A DNA stretch of 64,000 bases. Source: RPQJ01 sp963746325 (lineage in GTDB: Bacteria; Pseudomonadota; Gammaproteobacteria; Steroidobacterales; Steroidobacteraceae). Below the pieces are notes generated by a model, which saw only the letters and a list, made by a program, of their open reading frames with translations, searched no databases and was not told the origin of the DNA. The position numbers were made by a program, and so were the translations under genes. Below, piece after piece: positions 18,550-27,194 of the stretch (positions within the stretch are counted from its first letter, which is position 1; each line of letters begins with the position of its first letter). Location of the stretch: NCBI GenBank assembly GCA_963746325.1, contig CAVVBC010000024.1, positions 292,927 to 356,926 of the forward strand. The letters run 5' to 3'.

Positions 18550-19126
18550 ATGGACACTATCCTTCGTCCGTGTCTCGGCGTCTTCGTGATGCTAACTCTC
18601 GTCACCGGCGTGGCGTACCCGCTGGTCGTCACAGGCATCGGTCGAATCGCGTTCCCGTCGCCAGGCGGACGGCAGCGCGATCGAGCGCGAAGGCCGTGCG
18701 GTCGGCTCCGACCCTGCTCGGGCAGTCGTTCTCCGGCCCGGGGTACTTCTGGAGTCGCCCTTCGGCCACAGGTCCGCAGCCCTACAACGGCGCGGCTTCG
18801 TCCGGCACCAACCAGTCGCCCACGAATCCGGCGCTCGCCGAAGCTGTCGCCCTGCGTGTCGCGGCTTTGCGCGCGACGGATCCCGGCAACGCCGACCCGG
18901 TGCCGGTGGACCTCGTTACTGCCTCCGGCAGCGGCCTCGATCCGCACATTTCCCTGGCTGCCGCGGAGTATCAGGTCGCGCGCGTGGCACGCGCGCGCGG
19001 CATGGAACCCGATCGCGTGCGCGACATCGTCGCCGACGCATACCCAGGACCGCACGTTCGGCGTGCTCGGCGAGCCTCGCGTGAACGTGCTCGCAACTGA
19101 ACCTGGCGCTGGACGCGGCGCCCTAG
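18550..19126 (+). pseudogene. kdpC: Potassium-transporting ATPase subunit C, frameshifted
   Basis: The N-terminal membrane helix starts MDTILRPCLGVFVMLTLVTG and continues to YPLVVTGI. The frame shifts near 18660-18710, then GQSFSGPGYFWSRPSATG and NGAASSGTNQSPTNPAL read through, with the conserved SGSGLDPHIS and AAEYQVARVARARGM. A further shift near 19040 leads to DRTFGVLGEPRVNVLAT, and one near 19100 to NLALDAAP and the stop at 19126. Overall length (~192 codons) is normal. KdpC bridges KdpA and KdpB. The stop is one base before the kdpD ATG. Confidence 0.85.
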
Positions 19127-19127
19127 C

Positions 19128-21827
19128 ATGAGCGACGCCGCCCGCCCGGACCCGGACCGACTGCTGGCGGCGGTCAAGCGCGACGAGGCGCGCGCGAGGC
19201 GCGGTCGACTGCGAATTTTCTTTGGCGCATCGGCCGGAGTCGGCAAGACGTACTCGATGCTCGAGGCCGCGCGCTCGGCGCGCGAGTCCGGCACCGACGT
19301 CGTCGTAGGCGTACGTCGAGCCGCACGGCCGGACGGAAACGGAACGCCTGCTCGAGGGCCTCGAGCTGCTGCCGACCATTGCCGGTGCGCTATCGCGGCA
19401 TGACACGGCGCGAGTTCGATCTCGACGCCGCATTGCGCCGGCGCGCGACCATCACGCTGGTCGACGAACTGGCTCATTCGAACCTCGTCGATGGCGATCC
19501 GCCACCCCGCCACCCGAAGCGCTGGCAGGACATCGAGGAAATGCTGGAGGCAGGTCTCGACGTCTGGACGACGCTCAATGTCCAGCATCTCGAGAGCCTC
19601 AATGACGTGATCACCGCGATCACCGGGACGCGCCAGCAGGAAACCGTGCCGGACAGGATCCTGGATGACGCGTCCGAGATCGAACTGATCGACCTGCCGC
19701 CCGACGACCTGCTCGAACGGCTCAAGGCGGGCAAGATCTACGTGCCCGAGCAGGTGGGCGCCGCGCTGGAGCGGTTCTTCCGCAAGCCCAACCTGCTCGC
19801 GCTGCGCGAACTGGCGTTGCGCCGAACGGCGGACCGCGTCGATGCTGCCGCGCGCGAGTACACGGGCCGCGAACCGGTATCGCGTCCGTGGCTGGCGCGC
19901 GAGCGGTTCCTGGTCGGCGTCGGGCCGGATGACCAGGGCGAGGAACTCGTGCGGTTCGGCAAGCGCTTCGCCGATGCGCTGGACGCCGAGTGGATCGTGG
20001 TCGCCGTCGAGACGCCGCCGCTGCTGCGACTGGGCGAAGCAGAGCGGGACCGGCGCATCGAGGTGCTGCGGCTCGCCGAGTCGCTCGGCGCGGAGGCCGT
20101 GACCCTGGACGGGCCCACGGCCGCATCGGCGCTGCTGCAGTACGCGCGCACCCGCAACGTCACCCGGATCGTGGTGGGCGAGCCGAAGCGACGCGGGCTG
20201 CGGGGCTCTCTGGCGGCGATCGACGGTCGCACGAGTTGCTGGCCGCTGTCGGGGCATCGATGTATCGGTGATCGCACAGCGTGAGGCGTCGCGGGCGGCG
20301 GACGAGCGGCCGGCCGATCAGACTCGAGCCTCCTGAGATGCACTGGGACCGCTACGGCTGGGCGGCGGCGATCACCGCAGCCTGCACCGGCCTCGCACTG
20401 TTGATGTACCCGTTCTTCAGTGCCACGAACCTGGTCATGGTGTATCTGCTTGGCGCGGCGATTTCCGGACTGCGCCTCGGCCGGGGTCCAGCCGCGCTGA
20501 CCGCGGTGCTGAACATTGCCTGCTTCAACTTCTTCTTCGTACCGCCGCGCCTGACGTTCGCCGTCTCCGACGCGCAGTACCTGGTGACGTTCGCGGTGAT
20601 GCTGGCCGTCGCGCTGACCATCGCCCACTCTCATGGCCAACGTTCGCTTGCAGACTCGCGTCGCCGGTGCGCGCGAGCGACGCACTGCGCTGCTGTACGC
20701 AATGAGCCGCGAGCTGGCAGGAACGCGCGGCGCGGGCAGCATGGTTCGCGTTTCGATTCGCCATGTCGGCGAGACGTTTGCCAGCCAAGCAGCCGTGCTG
20801 CTGCCCGACGCGCACGGGCGAGTGCAGACGTCTCCCGCCGCAGGAGACGCCGCTTTTGCGGCCCCGGACCTGTCGATCGGGCAGTGGGTGTTCGACCATG
20901 GCCGCCCGGCGGGACTGGGCACGGATGCGTTGCCGGGCGCACCGGCCATCTATCTGCCGCTGGCCGGGTCGGAGCGGACGCTGGGCGTGCTTGCCGTGTT
21001 GCCCTCCAACAAGCGTCGCGTCCTGCTACCCGAGCAACGACACCTGCTCGAAACGTTCGCGGGCCAGATCGCACTGGCCATCGAACGTGCCCAGCTCGCA
21101 GAAGCTGCAGATGTCCGCGCGCGTGTCGGCCGAGACCGAATCGCTACGCAACACCCTGCTGGCCTCGATCTCCCACGACCTGCGCACGCCACTGGCCGTG
21201 ATCACAGGCGCGAGCACGGCACTCGCCGACCCGGCGCTGACGATCGATGGCGAGGCGCGTGCGTCGCTCGCGCGGACGATTGCTTCGCGCGCGAACGACA
21301 TGTCCGAGTTGATCTCGAACGTGCTGGACCTGATGCGCTTCGAATCGGGACACATACCCCTGCGCCGTGAATGGGAGACGATCGACGACCTCGTGGGCCT
21401 GGCGCTGAGCCGGGTCGAGTCCAGGCTCGGTGAGCGGCAGGTGGTCGTCGAACTGCCGGCCGACCTTCCGCCCGTCTATGTCGATGCGGCGCTGTTCACG
21501 CAGTTGCTGGTGAATCTGCTCGAGAACGCCGCGAAGCACACGCCGCCCGGAACGAGCGTCCGCATCTCGGGCACGTCCGCGGACGGTCACCTCTGCCTCA
21601 TCGTCGAGGACGACGGTCCCGGCTTGCCGCCGGGCGATCCGGACCTGCTGTTTGCCAAGTTCCAGCGCGGACGCAGCGAAGGCGACGTACCTGGTGCCGG
21701 CCTCGGACTCGCCATCTGTCGGGCAATCGTTCACGCCCATGGGGGCAGGATCACCGCGGCCAATCGCGCAGTCGGCGGTGCCCGGTTCGCGGTCACTCTC
21801 CCGCTCGCGGACGAACCGCATGACTGA
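19128..21827 (+). pseudogene. kdpD: Osmosensitive potassium-channel sensor histidine kinase KdpD, frameshifted
   Basis: The total length is exactly 900 codons, normal for KdpD, but at least four frame changes are seen (near 19310, 20235-20330, 20625-20640 and 21090-21120). Domains in order: the KdpD N-terminal nucleotide-binding domain (RIFFGASAGVGKT, VDELAHSN), a universal-stress-protein-like domain (LRELALRRTADRVDAAAREY, RNVTRIVVGEPKRRGLRG), four membrane helices (DUF4118; YPFFSATNLVMVYLLGAAIS), a GAF-like domain, HisKA (SHDLRTPLAVITGA) and HATPase (NLLENAAKH, EDDGPGLP, GAGLGLAICRAIV). It senses potassium or turgor and phosphorylates KdpE. The kdpE start lies inside its last codons. Confidence 0.85.
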
Positions 21828-22515
21828 CACGATGTTCCGGATCCTGGTGGTCGAAGACGACGCGGACCTGCGTGATGTCCTGCGGGCGCTGCTCGAGGCC
21901 GAGGGCTACCGCGTCATCCTGGCGGAGACAGCAGAACGCGCGCTGATCGAGGCGCGCAGTCACAAGCCCGACGCGCTGCTGGTAGACCTCGGCCTACCAG
22001 ATCGCGACGGACAGGCGGTAATTCGCAATGTCCGCGAGTTCTCGCCGGTGCCCATCATCGTGCTGTCGGCCCGCGCAATGGAATCCGAGAAGGTGCTCGC
22101 GCTGGATGGCGGTGCCGACGACTATGTGACCAAACCGTTTGGTTCCACGGAGCTGCTGGCAAGGGTGCGTGCGGCCCTGCGGCGCAGCGTCCGGTCCACG
22201 CAGCAGCCGGAGACGCTGCGCATCGGCGGAATCGAACTCAACCTCGGCTCACGCGAGGCCGTCGGGCCTGGCGGCCGCGTGCATTTCACCCCGGTCGAGT
22301 ACCGGCTGCTCAGCTGCCTCGCTTGCGGACACGGCCTCATCGTGACGCAGGAACAGATCATCCGCGAGGTGTGGGGCCCCGACCGGGTGACCGACACACG
22401 CGGCCTGCGGACGTACGTCAAGATGTTGCGCGAGAAGATCGAGCCCGATGCGACGAGACCTCGCTTCCTCGTCACCGAGCCGGGGGTCGGTTACCGGCTG
22501 ATCGTGGAGCGGTGA
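21820..22515 (+). CDS. kdpE: Response regulator KdpE
   Basis: 231 residues, intact. An N-terminal receiver domain (acidic EDD at 12-14, phospho-acceptor Asp 56 in LLVDLGLPD, Lys in VTKPFG near 106) is joined to an OmpR/PhoB winged helix (HFTPVEYRLLSCLACG, WGPDRVTDTRGLRTYVKMLR, TEPGVGYRLI). It activates the kdp promoter under potassium limitation. The ATG overlaps the kdpD end by eight bases. It is the last gene of the operon; the next gene is convergent. Confidence 0.93.
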   Translation: MTDTMFRILVVEDDADLRDVLRALLEAEGYRVILAETAERALIEARSHKPDALLVDLGLPDRDGQAVIRNVREFSPVPIIVLSARAMESEKVLALDGGADDYVTKPFGSTELLARVRAALRRSVRSTQQPETLRIGGIELNLGSREAVGPGGRVHFTPVEYRLLSCLACGHGLIVTQEQIIREVWGPDRVTDTRGLRTYVKMLREKIEPDATRPRFLVTEPGVGYRLIVER

Positions 22516-22605
22516 GCAGGACGAGACCGCAGGTGAGGAGCGGGTGCTGGCCGAGAACCCGCTGTTCTCAATCTGCCATCGATCCGGCGGACCTGCGGGC
22601 TCCGC

Positions 22606-23385
22606 TCACATCTGCCGAAACACGTTCACCCGACTCCGTGCGACCGGCAGCACCTCTTCGCGCCCCTTGATGTGCAACTCCGCAGTGTCATTGTCGTGCC
22701 GCACTACCTGCGCGACTGCAGCGAGGTTCACGACGATCGCGCGGTGCACCTGCGCAAAGCACTCCGGATCCAGCTGGGCAATGAGCTCCTTCAGCGGCAT
22801 GCGTATCACCGCCTCGCGTGGCCGCCCGCCATCGTCCCGCCACGCGACCACGGTGTACTTCTCCTCCGCCCGGAGGTAATCCACGTCCGCGACCGGAATC
22901 AGGCGCACCGTCGCACCGACGGAAGCACGGATCCAGCGCAGCGTGCCCGGCTGGGGTCGCGCGAGTCGCTGCGCGAGTTCTGCGAGCAACGCCTCCGTGG
23001 CGGCCACTGGCGCGGCGGTCCGCAACCGCTCGCGCAAGCGCTGCACCGTTTCGGCCAGCCGGGCCGGATCCACTGGCTTCACCAGGTAATCGAGCACGCC
23101 GTGCGCAAAGGCCTGCAGGGCGTACTGCTCGTGGGCGGTGACGAACACGAGGTGTGCGCCCGTGCCGATCGTACGCGCCGCGTCGATCCCGGTGGCGCCG
23201 GGCATCTGTACGTCCAGGAAGCACACGTCCGGGCGCAGCGCCTCGAAGCGTTCGACCGCCTCGCGACCGTTGCGCGCCTGCGCGACGATCTCGAGTTCGG
23301 GCCAGGCTTCGCGCAGCATGCCGGCGAGTGCATCGCGCAGCAGGGGCTCGTCATCCGCGATCAGCGCCGTGGGACGTTTCGTCAT
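22606..23385 (-). CDS. LytTR-family response regulator
   Basis: 259 residues. The receiver domain starts MTKRPTALIADDEPLLRDAL, with the phospho-acceptor Asp in CFLDVQMPGATG and the conserved Lys in DYLVKPVDP. A LytTR DNA-binding domain follows (about residues 155-255; RLIPVADVDYLRAEEKYTVV, MPLKELIAQLDPECFAQVHR, GREEVLPVARSRVNVFRQM). Its ATG overlaps the kinase stop by four bases (ATGA), so the two are co-translated. It probably controls the adjacent membrane-protein genes. Confidence 0.9.
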   Translation of the reverse strand: MTKRPTALIADDEPLLRDALAGMLREAWPELEIVAQARNGREAVERFEALRPDVCFLDVQMPGATGIDAARTIGTGAHLVFVTAHEQYALQAFAHGVLDYLVKPVDPARLAETVQRLRERLRTAAPVAATEALLAELAQRLARPQPGTLRWIRASVGATVRLIPVADVDYLRAEEKYTVVAWRDDGGRPREAVIRMPLKELIAQLDPECFAQVHRAIVVNLAAVAQVVRHDNDTAELHIKGREEVLPVARSRVNVFRQM

Positions 23386-24467
23386 GCGCGGCCCCCCGCG
23401 CCGAGCGTCGGCACCGACCTCGCTGGAAACCAGATCGTGGCGTGCACCCCATGCGGCTCTGCCTCGCTGAGCTCGAGCCCGGCATCGGCGCCGAAGGCAA
23501 GCTGCAACCGCTCCCGCAGGGACGCGAGGCCGGTGCCAAGGCCACCGCCGGTCGGCTGCATGCCGATGCCGCTGTCCGTCACCGATGCAACGCAGCGACC
23601 GTCGTCGAGGCGCAAGCGCACGTCGATGCGGCCGCCTTCCTCGGCCGGGTCGACGCCGTGGCGCACGGCATTCTCGACGAGTGTGAGCAGGGACATCGGC
23701 GGACACTCCAGCGTCTCGGTTCCGGCTTCGGCATCGACTGTCCACGCGAGCCGGTCCGGCATTCGCATCTGCATCAGCTCGAGGTACGAGCGCACCAGCT
23801 GCAGCTCGTGGCCAATGGTAGTCACCGGGTCATGCAGGCGGGGGACCGCGGCTCGCAGGTACGCGATCAGGCTCGCGAGCACCTGCACCGCCCGCGGCGA
23901 GCCGGCCGCGACCAGCGCCTGCACGTTCGCGAGCGTGTTGAACAGGAAATGCGGCTCGACCTGCGCCTGCAGCAGCCGCAGGCGCGCGTCCACTGCGCGT
24001 CGCTCGAGCTGTTCGCGCTCGAGCCGGAATTCCAGCGCCTGTGTGCGCGCGAAAGCCTGTGTCTGGCGCAGCATGGCCCCCAGTGCTATCCACGGGCCAA
24101 ACAGTACGCAGCCGAAGGTGAGCATGGCCCACCCCGCCAGCATGTCGCCGTCGGTGGCGAACGGAGGCGGTCCACGCTGCCACAGCCAGTACGCGAGCAG
24201 CGCCGTGAACGGCGCCTGCACGACGACTCCGGCGAGCTGCAGTATCCAGCGGTCAAGCCAGGCTGGCAGACGCTGTGGCCAGCGTTCGAACAGCGAGAAC
24301 GCGAGCAGCGCGCCCATGCCCACCAACCAGGCTCGCAGCACCACGATTGCGGTGGCCGTCTCCGAGCCGATGGACAGGATCAACCCCACGAGCGTCGCCG
24401 AGATCAGCACGACGCGCAGGCGTGCCCAACCGAAAGGTCGCGGAAACCGGGAAGTGAATGGCGCCAT
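23382..24467 (-). CDS. LytS-type sensor histidine kinase
   Basis: 361 residues: about four membrane helices in the first 135 residues, then a His_kinase (LytS/YehU) domain with the phosphorylation region QVEPHFLFNTLANVQALV and an HATPase domain (TLVENAVRHGVDP, VTDSGIGM, GTGLASLRERLQ). No extracellular ligand domain is seen, so sensing is probably within the membrane. It pairs with the LytTR regulator through an ATGA overlap. The upstream neighbour on the same strand (24501) is a DUF2306 membrane protein 33 bases away, a common association. Confidence 0.9.
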   Translation of the reverse strand: MAPFTSRFPRPFGWARLRVVLISATLVGLILSIGSETATAIVVLRAWLVGMGALLAFSLFERWPQRLPAWLDRWILQLAGVVVQAPFTALLAYWLWQRGPPPFATDGDMLAGWAMLTFGCVLFGPWIALGAMLRQTQAFARTQALEFRLEREQLERRAVDARLRLLQAQVEPHFLFNTLANVQALVAAGSPRAVQVLASLIAYLRAAVPRLHDPVTTIGHELQLVRSYLELMQMRMPDRLAWTVDAEAGTETLECPPMSLLTLVENAVRHGVDPAEEGGRIDVRLRLDDGRCVASVTDSGIGMQPTGGGLGTGLASLRERLQLAFGADAGLELSEAEPHGVHATIWFPARSVPTLGAGGRA

Positions 24468-24500
24468 GCGACGATGATGTACCGGGTGCGACCAGCGGCG

Positions 24501-25286
24501 CTAGAGACGCGGCAGCCAGAGAACCAGGGTGGCCGACGCCACGCCGGCTAACGTCACCAGGGAAAGTCCGCCGAACAGGGCCGCGACCGCTGCTTTCGCG
24601 CGCGGGGCGCCGTGCCGGTCGACGCGCAGCCAGAGTTCGAGCAGCGCGAGCGGCACGACGTACTGGCCGAACGCGAGCACGGTCAGGAACGGGCCGGTGA
24701 AGCTGTCGGGGTCGAAGCCGACGGCTTTGCCGTGCACGACGAGCCAGAGAGCGAAGCCGATCCGGAAGAACCAGACGCCCGAGAACGCGACCCACAGCCG
24801 CAGCGCCCACGCGCGATGCTGTGGTAGCCGTCGGGCCCGCGCATGACGCACGGTCTGCACTGCGCAGACCAGCATCACCATGGCGTTGCCCGCCAACGCC
24901 AGGTGCTGTGTCCTGTCGCCGACGGCGCCACGGTGCAACATCATGCCGAGGCCGCCGAGGGCCAGCACGACGGCACCAGACACGAACAAGCGGCCGCTGA
25001 TCCGGTGCAACGTCGGCACGCGGTTACGCACCGCCGGGAGCAACTGCATCGCACCCGCGAACACGAGCAGCACCGTGAATACGACGTGCGAAGCGACCAG
25101 GAGATTGCCGAAATGATCGCCCGGCGCATGGCCGCGCGGGAACACTTCGTTCCAGGCTGCCCAGTCACCGCGCACGACGGCACCACCGTAAAAGCTCAAC
25201 ACGTACCCCGCAAACACGGCCTGACCGGCGAGCGCAATGGCGAGCCAGGTGGCGCCTGCCAGGGCGAGTGGGGTTCGAGACGACAT
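24501..25286 (-). CDS. DUF2306 integral membrane protein
   Basis: 261 residues with about seven hydrophobic segments. It carries the DUF2306 pattern: a membrane segment followed by FGNLLVASHVVFTVLLVFAG, the RVPTLHRISGRLFVSGAVV region with conserved His and Arg (possible haem or metal ligands), and HRAWALRLWVAFSGVWFFRI. ATG 25286 has AGGAAA nine bases upstream. It is probably the first gene of an operon with the LytS/LytTR pair. Function is unknown; the conserved histidines recall cytochrome b561-like proteins, which is an inference. Confidence 0.8.
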   Translation of the reverse strand: MSSRTPLALAGATWLAIALAGQAVFAGYVLSFYGGAVVRGDWAAWNEVFPRGHAPGDHFGNLLVASHVVFTVLLVFAGAMQLLPAVRNRVPTLHRISGRLFVSGAVVLALGGLGMMLHRGAVGDRTQHLALAGNAMVMLVCAVQTVRHARARRLPQHRAWALRLWVAFSGVWFFRIGFALWLVVHGKAVGFDPDSFTGPFLTVLAFGQYVVPLALLELWLRVDRHGAPRAKAAVAALFGGLSLVTLAGVASATLVLWLPRL

Positions 25287-25569
25287 GATTGATTTCCTGC
25301 AGAAGTTGCGCGGATTCTGCTGGGGTACGGGCAGTGCGGGGCGACGATGCGATGGGTGGCTGCCATTGCCGACCGAGGGTGGCGGCAAGTGACGAACGGC
25401 TGGCGCTGGGCGGTGCGCGTGATGCCCGGATTCATCGACTTGGCGCCAGCGCAACCGCATGCGCCGTCGCCATCCCCGTTCGTCGGCCTCTGCCACTGCT
25501 CGTCGCACCGACCGACGGGGCCCACTGCAACTGGTCATCCTTGCAGCGAACAACCCCGCAGGACTGAAC

Positions 25570-26259
25570 ATGTTGATTACCGATCGCGATGCCCGGATGT
25601 GCGGACTGGTGTACCTCGCTGTCGTGGTGACCGGTATCGTCAGCCTGGCCTGGATTCCGGCCCAGCTGAACCTGGGCGACGACCCCGCGAGGATCCTGGC
25701 GGTAATCAGCGATCAGGAACAGCTGTACCGCACGGGCGTCGGCGCCTGGCTGCTGAACCAGCTCGCGTTCCTGGCGCTCGGGCTGTCGTTCTACCAGGTG
25801 CTGCGACACGCCCACCCGGCAGCTGCCATGGCGATGGCCGCACTCGTCGTCGTGAGTGTGCCGATCGGCTTCGTCGGCGCCGTCCATCGACTGGATGCCC
25901 TCGGCTGGTCGACAGACGGTGCGGCGCTGGCCGATCCACAACTCCGCGCAACGTTCGCTGCTCACGCGATCGAGTCATGGCGCAACACGATTCTCGTCGT
26001 ACAGGCGTTCTGGGGCCTGTGGCTGCTACCGCTCGCGTACCTGCTGTGGCGCACTCAGCTGGTGCCGGTTCTGCTCGTCGCCGCGCTCGCTCTCGGTTGC
26101 TGCGGGTACCTGCTGGCCGTCTTCGGCGACGTGCTCTACCCGGCGTTCGATGAAACACGGCTCGCGCGCGTCGCGACTCTGCCGGCCGCCGTGGGTGAGA
26201 TCGGCACCTGCCTGTGGCTCCTGGTCGCGGGCGCGCGCCGGCACCGACTGCGCGCCTGA
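25570..26259 (+). CDS. DUF4386 integral membrane protein
   Basis: 229 residues with six hydrophobic segments. The start region has RMCGLVYLAVVVTGIVSLAW and the typical DUF4386 order follows (LYRTGVGAWLLNQLAFLALG, WRNTILVVQAFWGLWLLPLA, a glycine-rich segment and TLPAAVGEIGTCLWLLVAG). ATG 25570 has AGGA seven bases upstream; the reading frame is open further upstream but without a better start. It is transcribed away from the DUF2306 operon. The 283 bases between them hold no other recognisable gene. Function unknown. Confidence 0.75.
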   Translation: MLITDRDARMCGLVYLAVVVTGIVSLAWIPAQLNLGDDPARILAVISDQEQLYRTGVGAWLLNQLAFLALGLSFYQVLRHAHPAAAMAMAALVVVSVPIGFVGAVHRLDALGWSTDGAALADPQLRATFAAHAIESWRNTILVVQAFWGLWLLPLAYLLWRTQLVPVLLVAALALGCCGYLLAVFGDVLYPAFDETRLARVATLPAAVGEIGTCLWLLVAGARRHRLRA

Positions 26260-26275
26260 CGCAGGGAACCGACCT

Positions 26276-27094
26276 CTACCGCGGGAACAGCAGCGTTACC
26301 GTGATCCGGAACCCCACGCCTTCTGCACCACTGTCAGGGCTGTCGAGCCAGTAGCGCAGGCCACCGCCGATGCTCACGAGCTGGTTCCCTAAACGCAGCA
26401 GGTTCGAGGCGCTGACGTTGACCGGTACCGACCACTGCTCGTTTTCCCAGTCGTAGGTCGTTTCGGTGTTGAGTCCGAACGTCCAGCGCGTGGGTGTCGT
26501 GTAGGTCAGGAAGGGCTGCAGGAACGTTGCGTTGATATCGGCGCGATTGTCCTCACCCGCGAACGACCAGAGGTGGTTGGCCAGCACGCCGCGCGTCCAC
26601 CCATTGGACTGCTTGAGCATCACCGCCGTGGGACCCGCGCCCCACTTGTCGGACGTCAGCAGGTCGTTCGAGCCGGTCGGCAGCAGCAGCACGGGGCCCG
26701 CGCCCCAGATCCAGCCGGAGTCCGTCGGCGCCTTCGGCGAGAAGAAGACGCTCTGGACCACGTCGCCGATGCCATCCTGCGACCCGGCGCCCGGAAAGAT
26801 GTCCGACTGACTCACTACCGGCAGGATGGTGCGCGAGATCAGGTTCCAGTCGTCGTTCAGCGTGACCGGAACCACGGGCTGCACGTTGAGCACCCAGCGG
26901 TCGCCGTCGTCGACCGGGCCGATGTCCTGGTCGTAGTTCAGTTGCAGCGGCACGCTGATGAGCGCGGCGACCGGGTTCGAGAGCTGCATTGCAAGATGGT
27001 TGTCTGCTGACCCCTCCGCACTCGCCGACAGGGCCGGCAGCAAAGTGCAGAGCAGCGCCGCAAACGACCGGGAAGAAGGCCGGTTCAGAGTCAT
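26276..27094 (-). CDS. Outer-membrane transporter-like beta-barrel protein
   Basis: 272 residues with a Sec signal (cleavage after ALSASA). It matches proteins annotated as outer-membrane transporter of the neuromedin-U-like/Phenol_MetA_deg type: LAMQLSNPVAALISVPLQLN, YDQDIGP, LNVQPVVPVTLNDDWNLISR, GIGDVVQSVFFSPK, WGAGPVLLLPTGS, and an aromatic-ended final strand (VGFRITVTLLFPR). The last residue is Arg after the Phe, slightly unusual for a BAM signal. AGGGGA lies before the ATG. It is downstream of, and on the same strand as, the alkylsulfatase gene (100 bases), so it may serve uptake of the same compounds. Confidence 0.8.
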   Translation of the reverse strand: MTLNRPSSRSFAALLCTLLPALSASAEGSADNHLAMQLSNPVAALISVPLQLNYDQDIGPVDDGDRWVLNVQPVVPVTLNDDWNLISRTILPVVSQSDIFPGAGSQDGIGDVVQSVFFSPKAPTDSGWIWGAGPVLLLPTGSNDLLTSDKWGAGPTAVMLKQSNGWTRGVLANHLWSFAGEDNRADINATFLQPFLTYTTPTRWTFGLNTETTYDWENEQWSVPVNVSASNLLRLGNQLVSIGGGLRYWLDSPDSGAEGVGFRITVTLLFPR

Positions 27095-27194
27095 CGTCGA
27101 TCCCCTACAGACATCGGTGCCTAGCGTACTGCAACGCGCCCGGTCCCGACACGGATAACCGGGCACGCGCAGCTTGCGGGCAAGTCAGCGAAAT

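Noticed and set aside
16455..21827. Programmed frameshifting in kdpB, kdpC and kdpD
   Set aside because: Too many shifts, in both directions, without slippery sequences or downstream structures; other unrelated genes in the window show the same pattern.
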